This document shows positions 55,537 through 64,000 of a stretch of DNA of 64,000 nucleotides, piece by piece. The stretch spans positions 744,001 to 808,000 of the forward strand of contig NEEC01000008.1 of assembly GCA_002189035.1 (NCBI GenBank). The letters run 5' to 3'. A model generated the notes under the pieces. That model made no database searches and was not told the origin of the DNA. It saw nothing but the letters and a program-made list of their open reading frames with translations. Each line of letters opens with the position of its first letter. Within the stretch, counting starts at the first letter, position 1. The translations under genes were made by a program, and so were the position numbers. The stretch is from Utricularia gibba (lineage: Eukaryota; Streptophyta; Magnoliopsida; Lamiales; Lentibulariaceae).

Positions 55537-55843
55537 CACAGCCTGGGGGGTTCCTTGCTTTCTATGAGCAACATTTTGTTAAATATTGATTAAATATATG
55601 CGAATTTAATTTCTTTTTCGGAGTTTAATTATTTAAATCGTGCAATGTGAATTTAATATTTATTGAAAAAGAAAATCCAGCCCTTTTTTGTTTCATTTTA
55701 ATCTTTATCCAAAGGCAGATGCTACTAGAAACTCCATCTTGTCCCCGGACTCATTGTCGCTTGCGAGTCACTCCACTCTTGAACGTGGATTAGCTTCGAG
55801 CTCGGCGGTTGGATTTGTTCGTGAGGGATTTCCTGAATCGGAA

Positions 55844-57841
55844 ATGGACCTGTCGAAGATGAAGCAGCTGCGGCACTTCATCTAACAGTGCGAAGCCAAG
55901 CCTTCAATATTCGCGGATCCCTCTCTCTCATTCTTTAAGAACTACATCGAAAAGTTTGGTAGTGTGACACTGCCATTTGAACTGCGTTGCTGCCCTTTAT
56001 CTGTCTGTGTTTGCAAGGCCTAGTTGTGCGGATTGGATGTGTTTCGTTTATTTGCTTATTGATATCTTTATGTTTTTTTCAGTATAGGAGGCAAGGTAAC
56101 TTCGTCTGGGACTTGAGGTTTTGCTTCTCCAAATTTCAGTTTTTACCCAATAATTAGCATTTTCTTTTTTTGAGGATTGTGAAATATGACCCCTGCTTTC
56201 CTCTTTTGCTTTCTATACTTCAGAAGTCGCCATTGGTGGATGAGGTTGATGATCACATGGATGATCCTGAGGAAGAGCTGGAAATAGTTGAGACTGATGT
56301 TGAACTTGATGAGAGTGATGTTACTCAGCCAGATGATGACCCTCCTTAGAAGGTGGGGACATGACCGTTTAGATCACTGAAGAGAACAAGGGTGCTTCAC
56401 AGGAGGCTAAAATGGAAGTCATCTCCGATGGTATGATTCGATAGGTAACTTGAGGATGCCATCGATCATCTACCAAGGCTATTACTCTGAATCCAACATC
56501 TGCAATAACGTATGCAACCCGAGGTAAATTTACCCCAAACACCCTACTAAGTGTGACTTCAAGGGTTATCAATTTTGTGTATGTTATGGTGTTCCTCCGT
56601 GTTTACAGCTAGTGGTTACATTAAAATGAAGAAACCAAATGCTGCAATTCTGGATGCCACAACTGCTCTTTAGGTTGTCCATCTAAGACGTCATTTTTTT
56701 TGTTTTTTTATGGCATCACTAAATTTTTCATGCAAATATTGATTCTTCTTGTTCAAATTTTTCATCGGCTTCTGATGAAATAATTTCTTGCAACCCTGTC
56801 TATTCCAAAACTTTTTGCCTAATTCAGTGGCTATATTATTCCTGTAATCATTCTGGAAATAAGCTTCAGTTTGTCTGACAAACTTTCTCATGTCACCGGA
56901 GTATCCTCAATACTATTCCGCTGTCAGCAATGCCACATTTTTGGAAAACACGTCTCATGAATCATTTTCACGTAGCTGAATCCTGACTCTGCCAAAGGGT
57001 ACAAGTCTCGTGGTGTTGCTCGAGCAATGCTTGGAGACTGGGAGGCTGCCAAGGATGTTTCATATTCTTCCAACACAATGCACATAAGATAAAGGTGCAC
57101 CGCACCGTAGGAAATATGATAGGCTTCGAAAGGAAAGGGATAAACGGAAAGCTGAACGGGAGAGACAGCATCGTCGTGCTTAATCAAAGGTAAAGGACGT
57201 AGCGCTTTAGAACCTGCCTATCTTGCCATTGAATTGAAGGTGAGTTGCTGTATTAACATTTCAAGGCTGCATATGAAAGGTCTAAGAAAGAAGAGCCGTC
57301 GTCTGCAAATAAAAAAAAAAAAAAGGAACCTCATTTTCAGGTGGTATCCCTGGTGGATTCCCAGGTGGCGGTATGCCTGGAGTTTTTCCTGGTGACACTA
57401 TGCCTGGAGGATTTGATTATGGCAAAATACTGAATGTTAGCATGGGGGCTCTTTGGTTATTATCTGTACTCACTGCAGATTGGCGTTCCTGATAATTTTA
57501 GCAATATTGCAGGATCCCGAGTTGACGGCTGCATTCAAAGATCCGGAAATTTTTTTTTAATGGCAGTAATCCAAGATGGTTAGCCTTCCTTTGTTGTTCT
57601 GTCTTGTTGCATGCTAATTCTTGTGTTTATTCTTACATGCCAGAGCACTTGTATGATCAGCCCCAGCTTAGTTACTAAGATGCCCGTCTTGATGCACCAG
57701 TCTTGCATTTCTTACTTTTTCAAGTTCTTTGTTTCGTTCGCAGTAATGAAGAACCCCGCGAACCTAGCGAAGCACCAGTCAAACCCCAAGGTGGCACCGA
57801 TTATTGCGAAGATGATGGCCTCATTTTCTGCATCAAAGTAA
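55844..57841 (+). pseudogene. HIP/FAM10 (Hsp70-interacting protein) pseudogene
   Basis: Remnant of a TPR co-chaperone gene of the Arabidopsis HIP1/FAM10 type. Order is conserved: N-terminal MDLSKMKQLRHFI then TAA and QCEAKPSIFADPSLSFFKNY; acidic EEELEIVETDVELDESDV then a stop in DDDPP*KVG (about 56347). TPR relics follow (LNPTSAITYATRG, GYIKMKKPNAAI, LNPDSAKGYKSRGVARAMLG), then charged YDRLRKERDKRKAERERQ, the GGIPGGFPGG linker, and the STI1 tail (DPELTAAFKDPE, then VMKNPANLAKHQSNPKVAPI). Stops, indels and lost exon ends are spread along the whole length, but intron positions remain, so it is a decayed duplicate, not a processed copy. It lies only 307 bp after the release factor. Confidence 0.88.
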
Positions 57842-58407
57842 TTGAGCGAAACTGCATAGGCTGATAATCATGCGTCGTATGAATGAATAGAGATTTCCAA
57901 CTCCAGTCCCTGAACTCGCCTGCCACCAACCTTCTGACATGGGCATGCTTTAAAGGGCTGTTGTATCCGAGCATTTCTGTGTTGATTTAGTCTCAATCTC
58001 AGATCGAGTATGCACAGTTCTTGAACCGTCTTGCACAAAAAGCATCTGTTCTTTCTATCAGAAGCACGGGGAATTCATCACCAGTGCAGAGATCATTTCC
58101 CACCTAAATCGAAGTGCAGTTGGTTTTGAACTCACACAAGGGTGACGACACTCGGACGGCAGCATTATTTTGTAGTTGGTTTCGTTTTGTTTCTTTTGGT
58201 TTGTCTTCTTTTGTTTCAGGGGGAAGTGAGCACGTGAGCGTGAGATGAGCCTCAACTACAAGTTTAGGAAAATGGGCATCGTCCCTGTGCTACTTTGTCC
58301 GGACATGGAACACCGGGACACGTGCTGATCGCTTTTTTGCCGGGGCCTTGCATGCTCTATATCTGGGGTTCTCCAAATCCAGACCAAGGAGCCAGAAAAG
58401 CTTTCCG
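57842..58407. other. Spacer between HIP pseudogene and MFT-like gene
   Basis: Mixed-composition DNA containing the pseudogene 3' flank and the promoter and leader of the MFT-like gene. Nothing further recognised. Confidence 0.4.
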
Positions 58408-59084
58408 ATGTGTGCGAGTGTGGATCCCTTGGTGGTGGGGCGTGTCATCGGCGATGTGATCGACCTGTTCGTCCCACGGTCCCGATGTCGGTTCACTACG
58501 GACCCAAACATGTCAACAATGGCTGCGACATCAAGCCCTCCTCAGCCGTGTCCCCCCAAGAGTCACCATCGCCGGCCGACCGGATCAGCTCTTCACTCTG
58601 GTGATGACCGACCCCGATGCTCCGAGCCCGAGCGACCCCACTCACCGTGAATGGGTTCACTGGTTAGTATCCCCTGTACTGCATGCCTTTCCTTAAAACC
58701 TGCAGCTCAAACCATTTTGCTTTCCCTCTCAAGGATTGTCACCGATATTCCAGGCTGCAGCCCCAATCTACACCGCGGTAACACAGGGTGGTACAACCTT
58801 ACTTGAGTATCTTTGGTGGTGTGACCCTCTGGTGCATGTGTGCAGGGAAGGAGGTGTTGGAGTACGCCGGACCAGTGCCGGCCATCGGGATTCATCGGTA
58901 CGTGCTGGTTCTGTTCATGCAGAAGTGCAGCCTGGAAGGGCGGGTGCGGTTGCAGGCGCCGGTGCAGCGCTCCAATTTCTCCACGCGGGCGTTTGCGCAG
59001 GCGTTTGATCTGGGCTCGCCGGTAGCCACCGTCTACTTCAACGCCCGCAAGGAGCCCAAAGCCACTCGCACCAAGCGCCGCTAG
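58408..59084 (+). CDS. MFT: PEBP family, MOTHER OF FT AND TFL1 type, two apparent frameshifts
   Basis: Phosphatidylethanolamine-binding-type regulator; MFT acts in seed dormancy and germination through ABA/GA signalling. Exons 58408-58662, 58734-58777, 58846-59084. Exon 1 begins [20 protein letters not shown]; the frame slips after FVP at the CCC 58473-58475, resuming as [20 protein letters not shown], and again at the C run 58552-58557, resuming [26 protein letters not shown] carries the Trp typical of MFT where FT has Tyr and TFL1 has His. Exon 3 ([20 protein letters not shown] ... [20 protein letters not shown]) is uninterrupted across IHR, where most PEBP genes have an intron. With both slips allowed, phases close at about 179 residues. 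Either sequence error or a recent null. Confidence 0.88.
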
Positions 59085-60594
59085 ACATTACAACATACCG
59101 TAAGACTCCTCCCTAATCTTAAACAATAAACTCTGTAGCTTTGTTTGTTTCCCTTTCCTTGGAAAATGATGTAATTCGACAAACCGGAAAAATGGATGAG
59201 AATTTTCACCATCAGAAATGTTGGAGTTCAAAGGTAAGTTGTAGAGATTTGGCGGTAAAGCTTGTGGGTGCTCTTTAGTAAATCAATTCTACTTTTGCAC
59301 TTACATACTATTCAAAATGTGTGAAATTAGACATAGAGAGTGTTTTGAACTCATTTTCGAAATTTCAATTGTGAAAATGAAAAATGAAGGGAATATTTAG
59401 AAAAATTATTTAAAAAGTGATTTTAGAAGAATTTAAAATTGTGTTAGAATGAAAATTAATATATTTGAAAATGATTTTTTTAAAAATAACCACTATAGAA
59501 TCCATACATGTTTATAATTCAAAAAAATAAGAATTTTTTTTATAAGTAAACAAAACACATATTCATATTTTTAATAATAATATTTTTATAAATAATTTAT
59601 ATTATTAAATATTATATGAATATATATTTTGTATTTATATTATTATAATAATTTAGATAAATTTGCATTAAAATTATAATTTAGAGTTGTATTATTTTAA
59701 TAATTTATTGAACTAAAACAAAAATACTACAAACATTAGTATTTATTTTAAAATGAAAATAATTTTAGTTATTTTTTTAAAAAATATTTTTTTTCAAAGT
59801 AAATTTTTCAAAAATTTCATAGAGAAGCTATTCTTTCTAATTGTTATAAAATAAAATAATTCTCAAATATCATTCTTGAAAGAATATAATTAAGTATATA
59901 TTTTGAAAGTAAAATTAATTCTTAAATTAAGAAGATAAACTGTTTTGCAAAAAATAGGTGATATCATTTTGAGAATTAGAATAAAAAATACAACATAAAT
60001 TTATCTACATTTCAAATAAAACCAAACTAATCATTACAAGATGAACTGATGAAGAAGAAGCATATGCAAAAGACAATCCCTCCTTTGAGACAAAGCATGT
60101 ATTAATTGGAATAGATCAATGAGCTTCATTCCTATCATACAAATATTGAATCTATGCCTTCTCACAATACAAAAGAATATAATAGTGATCATTTTTTTTA
60201 AATGACTCCTCAGTATTACTGGCTCTTTCTCCTATGAGATATGTAATTCATTTAATCATATTTGTCATAATTTTAATTTTTTAATTAAACCAATTTTAAT
60301 TAATTTTTGTATCTTATGCTATCAAAACCCATAAATATGGGTTGCCATTTGGAGTCAAGTAATTTATCCATTCACCGAGTAAATGAAGTTAATCAATGAA
60401 AAACTTTGGTAGAATATATTTGTGTTATTTCAATTATAATTAAGAAATATTATTTAATAATATTTTTAAATAATTTTTTCATTGAAATAAATGATATTTT
60501 TAAAGCATTTTAAATGAAGCGCAAACTATTTTAAAAATTATCGCCTGGGCAAATTTATCCCAACCAGTGGTAGCCATCCGATTCCACAGTAGTG
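59085..60594. other. AT-rich intergenic region
   Basis: The interval 59330-60540 is almost entirely A/T-rich with no open frame of interest. Sections such as 59395-59480 share words (AAAAATTATTT...GATTTTAG) with 12880-12910, suggesting a shared old repeat family, but no termini could be defined. Confidence 0.4.
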
Positions 60595-61397
60595 ATGGCT
60601 GCCTCCGGGATGCCTCTCCGCCTTCAATTTCTTCTGGCATCTTTTCCGTCCCGCCGTCACCGTTCTACGTCCTCGCCCTTTGTTGTCTCTGCGTCTCGGA
60701 AGAGGGCTTCTTCCTCGTCCACGAATCGGAGGAGAAACAACAGCCCTCCAGTTACGACGCCTACGCAGATCCCAGACAACGAAACCAACGACATCAATGG
60801 AGTTGCCGATGTGAAGATTGATGATGGGTTTGTGATGCCAGTGCTTCCTGGAGAGAACCCTGATTTCTGGGAAGGCTCTCAGTGGGACGCTTTGGGATTC
60901 TTCGTTCAGTACATGTGGGCTTTCAGCATCGTTTTTGCGGTAATCTTCTTCGTTTATCCACTTGATGCGTTATTTTATGGTCGCCAGCGTTTCAATTAGA
61001 TAGTTCCCGTGTGGTGGCTGAGTGCTTATCTGACTTGAGTTCTAAAACATGATTGTTGATGCAAAGCACCTATTTTCCTGGTCTGGGATTTGGCCAGGAC
61101 CATTGAAATCTTATTGTTTCCATGGTCTCTGGGAAACTTATGGTTTCATTTATGTACTGTAACTCAACTCCGTTGAGTGAAGGACAAACACCTTTTTGAT
61201 CGCTGTTTGTGATTTGTATCCAGTTGGTTGCATGTGGCATTGCTGTGGCTACATATAACGAAGGAGCAACAGATTTCAAGCAAACCCCTGTGTACAAGGA
61301 ATCACTGCAAACTCGGGAGCTTCTGGAGGGACCTGATGCCTCCAACTCGCAGGTATTCGAAGCAAACCCGACGGAAGAAGCACCATCTTTGGAGTAA
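60595..61397 (+). CDS. Uncharacterised plastid-targeted single-pass membrane protein
   Basis: I know this only as a conserved plant protein without an assigned function. Exons 60595-60939 and 61224-61397 join in phase to 172 residues. Residues 1-50 (start MAASGMPLRLQFLLASF) are rich in Ser and Arg, as in a chloroplast transit peptide. A conserved core follows: VMPVLPGENPDFWEGSQWDA, then one membrane segment spanning the intron (residues about 100-125, LGFFVQYMWAFSIVFALVAC GIAVAT region). The acidic tail contains NEGATDFKQTPVYKESLQ and ends NPTEEAPSLE. The pattern suggests a thylakoid or envelope protein with a short acidic tail. Start at the first ATG; a GTG just upstream is not used. Convergent with the phytocyanin gene (338 bp). 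Confidence 0.82.
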
Positions 61398-61735
61398 TGA
61401 AGCAATTCAGTGGTTTATCAAAATGTAGCTATGTATGTGTGTGTAGGCATCGTTTTTCTGTGATACTCTCTTCATATTTTCTTTTGATGCTGCCGAGGCA
61501 GAATATTGAGCCTTGTATTTGCTCCATGAATTCTTAGTATATAGACTACACCTTTTTTATTGGATATAGTTATTTTCTGTGGCTTGAATCTCATTGTCTG
61601 TAGTTGAGTCACATAAAAATCAAGTCTTTCAGTTTGCATAGACTGTTGTAATGTCAAGCATTGGAAGTAGCTTATAGAATGCAGTTATTCCCTTGAAGAG
61701 GTAGTAGCTGAATGCCAATCCCAACAAAAGCTGAA

Positions 61736-62361
61736 CTAATACCAGGCAAATGCCGCCACTGCAGCGGCAGACAGAATCCTCCTGGAAGACCATCCATCAT
61801 AAGCACTTGAGCTTCCGCTTGTTCTAGCGGGCGCCGGTGCCGGTGCCGGGCTGCTTGCCGGAGGAATCCTCGGGGCGGAGGCGGATGGGGCACGGGGGAC
61901 ACGAATGTCCAGCTTCTGGCCGGCCTGGCAGTGACCGGGTACGCCGCACAGGAAGTAGAAATGGCCTGGACGCGGTATAACGAAGGAGTCGTTGCCACTA
62001 GACCGAGTGAAGTAGGGCGCTGTGGTGTTGCAGGCGTTGAAGTTTTTGTGGGTAACACGCACCAAGTTGTGGAAGTTCTGGTTGTACTGAAACACTGTTC
62101 ACAAACCATAACCAGATGATCGTACATTACCAGTAGAAAGAAAGAACAGAAACTACATCTTCAATGAACTGCGTTTGTGCATAACTTACGGAGAGTGTCC
62201 CCAACGGTAAAATTCCTAGAAGCAGCCCACTTGCTGTAAAAGTCAACAGTAATGTTGATGGTAGTCCACCCAGATTCTCCTCCCACCATGAAAACCTCTC
62301 CTTGACAAATTCCGGCCGCCATAGCAACCGCCAACAGTGGAACCAGAATAATGGTCGCCAT
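61736..62361 (-). CDS. Phytocyanin (mavicyanin/uclacyanin-like blue copper protein)
   Basis: Secreted type I copper protein of the cell surface. Coding order 62361-62190 and 62094-61736, closing in phase to 176 residues. Residues 1-22 (MATIILVPLLAVAMAAGICQG) form a signal peptide. The plastocyanin-like domain has GGESGWTTINITVDFYSKWA, NFTVGDTL, FQYNQNFHNLVRV (first His ligand) and FYFLCGVPGHCQAGQKLDI with the Cys and His ligands and Gln as the likely axial residue. Axial Gln instead of Met is typical of stellacyanin/mavicyanin types. A Pro/Ala/Ser-rich arabinogalactan-like stretch (PASSPAPAPAPARTSG) precedes a short hydrophobic C terminus ending AAAVAAFAWY, possibly a GPI signal. Several Asn-X-Thr/Ser sites are present. 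Confidence 0.92.
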
Positions 62362-63459
62362 GGTGACACAGCTCCTACAACCTCTTCAATGGCAGATATT
62401 CATTTATACATACGAAGAAGAAGCAGGAGCAGAGAAAGAGGGAAGTTGTTCGTATTTGGAAACTGGAAATACTCTGAAAGGAAACACGCCAAACAGCCTT
62501 GACTGAGAAGGCTTTCTTTGATTCTCTTGCCTTATTCCAAGTGCAATGCCATTGCCTCAGTCAACTCCCATTCAAATCATATCATACCAAATTATGAACC
62601 ATGGAGGTGCGTGATTCTTCTGCAAAATAAGCCGAAACAACGAAGCATCACTCATCACTGATCACTGACTGATGTCCCCAAACTTCAAAGAAGCCATATC
62701 TCATTTAAAACCGCAATCTTTCTTCATCTTACCAAATAATGCAACGGCGTCAGTTGGTCTACCGGCCCGAACCAAGCGATCAACAAAAGCTTCAAAACAT
62801 TTCACCCCAACTACCCCACGGCCATCAACTAGAACCTCATGGATAGCCTTAAAATCCTTCCTTCTCCCAAAATAACGTACCCAATAAGAGTAAACCTCAT
62901 CCGTGGCTTCAAACCCCGGCCTTGATTTCGCCCATCGGGGGAAATCAACCGCCGCACGAAAAAATCGAGCGGAAAGTCTCCCGTTGCTTAAGAGACTCGA
63001 CTTCTCATTTTCTCATGTGACCATTAGTCCCACCTTGCTGCTGGCCACGCTGCACGTAAAGTTCGAGCGGTTCAACCATCTGGGAGCTGTGGAGATGCTG
63101 GGAAGGCATTGACGCAACAAAGAAATCAGGTGGGTTGCGCATTCTCAATGTTGGGTCCGGCCCATTATATCACTTTAGGCAATTAGGAGTTTCCTATATA
63201 AACCAGGCGGCTCATCCGAGTTAGAGTACCGAACCGGAATTGTGGTGGGATCGTTGCTCCTCCTATGCCTTCAGCCATGGTATTTATCCCTTGAATTTGT
63301 TTTGTTGATGATAGGCTTTTGCAGTTGTGGATAGATGCATGTTTGGGTTCTTGGTTGATTTTTTTTTATTGCTTGGTTATTGATTGTGAAAAAATATTTC
63401 TAGAGTCTAACATGATGTATATATATATGATTGTCCAGAAATCCAGAACGTGTCATCTA
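62362..63459. other. Intergenic region and GT61 leader
   Basis: Promoter region of two divergent genes. Short open frames (for example 62672-62875 and 62903-63112) show no family resemblance. From about 63220 the sequence is probably the GT61 5' UTR with an intron ending at the acceptor near 63438. Confidence 0.4.
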
Positions 63460-64000
63460 ATGGAACTTAGATCATTACCAAGCCAACGAAGTCAATTCAG
63501 ATGGTTGTTGTCTATAGTATGCTGCATTCTACTATTCACTCTATCTAACATCTTCATTCAATATTTTGGTAAGTGATACATCACATGTTCTAAATTCTTC
63601 TCAAACTTGACAACATGCATGCTTATAGCTTCCTTTTCTACAGTGAATTTGGAGATATCAATGGTGCTGGATCTCAAACTGCTTAAATATTCCAAAGAAC
63701 TAGAGAAATGGGTAGATCAAATGCCAGAATCAATACATAATTTGACCAATTCCAGATCAGATGCATATCAACTTGATGGAGATATAAGAGTTGATGGGAA
63801 ATCTTCAACTATTCTCATAGCAAGTTCGCAAGATCATATTACCTCTTGGACTTTGAAGCCTTACACTAGAAAATTTGATCCTTATGTAATGAACTATGTC
63901 AAGATGTGGAAGATCAATGCTCAACCTGCTGCAAATCTCCCTTCGTGTGATCGAAAAATGACATCTCCAGCCGTACTATTCTCTGGAGGGGGATATACTG
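63460..64000 (+). CDS. GT61 family glycosyltransferase, 5' part (runs off the window)
   Basis: Golgi type II membrane enzyme; plant GT61 members add arabinose or xylose to xylan or beta-1,2-xylose to N-glycans. Exons 63460-63568 and 63644 to beyond 64000 join in phase. After a short basic cytosolic tail (MELRSLPSQRSQFRW) there is one membrane anchor (LLSIVCCILLFTLSNIFIQY). The stem follows, and then the family entry region LKPYTRKFDPYVMNYVKMWK and CDRKMTSPAVLFSGGGYT, matching the conserved ...PAVVFSxGGxTGN... block. The catalytic DUF563 domain lies mostly outside. The resemblance to XAT/XYXT-type enzymes rather than the N-glycan XylT is inferred from the CDR...PAVLFS block. An earlier start cannot be excluded. 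Confidence 0.88.

Overview
This is nuclear DNA from a flowering plant. Genes have many short GT-AG introns, intergenic DNA is very AT-rich, and the products are plant-specific (KNAT7-type KNOX, MIKC MADS-box, STAY-GREEN, mitochondrial PRXIIF, plastid CSP41, KEULE-type Sec1). The GC-rich first exons of the HOTHEAD-like, F-box and MFT-like genes suggest a monocot, possibly a commelinid; this is inference only. About 18 genes or gene remnants lie in 64 kb, so this is a gene-rich euchromatic segment.

Layout. 0-10.6 kb: 3' part of CULLIN1 (+), PRXIIF (+), a POB1/LRB-type BTB gene (-) and CSP41B (-). 10.6-18 kb: AT-rich spacer, an F-box PP2-A gene with three apparent single-base deletions, then a second spacer. 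18-33.5 kb: HOTHEAD-like GMC oxidoreductase (+), KNAT7 (-), SOC1-like MADS gene (+), STAY-GREEN (+) and STR6 rhodanese/serine hydrolase (-). 33.8-40.6 kb: transposon zone with a decayed PIF/Harbinger element carrying both of its ORFs, a solo-LTR-like insertion inside it (5-bp target duplication), and a short hAT-like element (imperfect 8-bp target duplication). 42-55.5 kb: SEC14-like (+), TFIIH subunit TFB5 (+), KEULE-type SEC1 (-) and an ICT1-type release factor (+). 55.8-64 kb: a decayed HIP/FAM10 pseudogene, an MFT-type PEBP gene with two apparent single-base deletions, an uncharacterised plastid membrane protein, a phytocyanin (-) and the 5' part of a GT61 glycosyltransferase running off the window.

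The genes do not form a pathway. What links them is ancestry: the order PP2-A F-box, HOTHEAD-like, KNAT7, TFB5, KEULE, release factor looks collinear with two duplicated Arabidopsis chromosome 1 blocks (locus numbers recalled from memory). Exon junctions were placed by eye from splice sites and reading phase. For nearly all genes the phases close exactly. The exceptions are CUL1, PP2-A and MFT, where six single-base losses, all at G or C runs, break the frame; that pattern points to sequence error or very recent decay.
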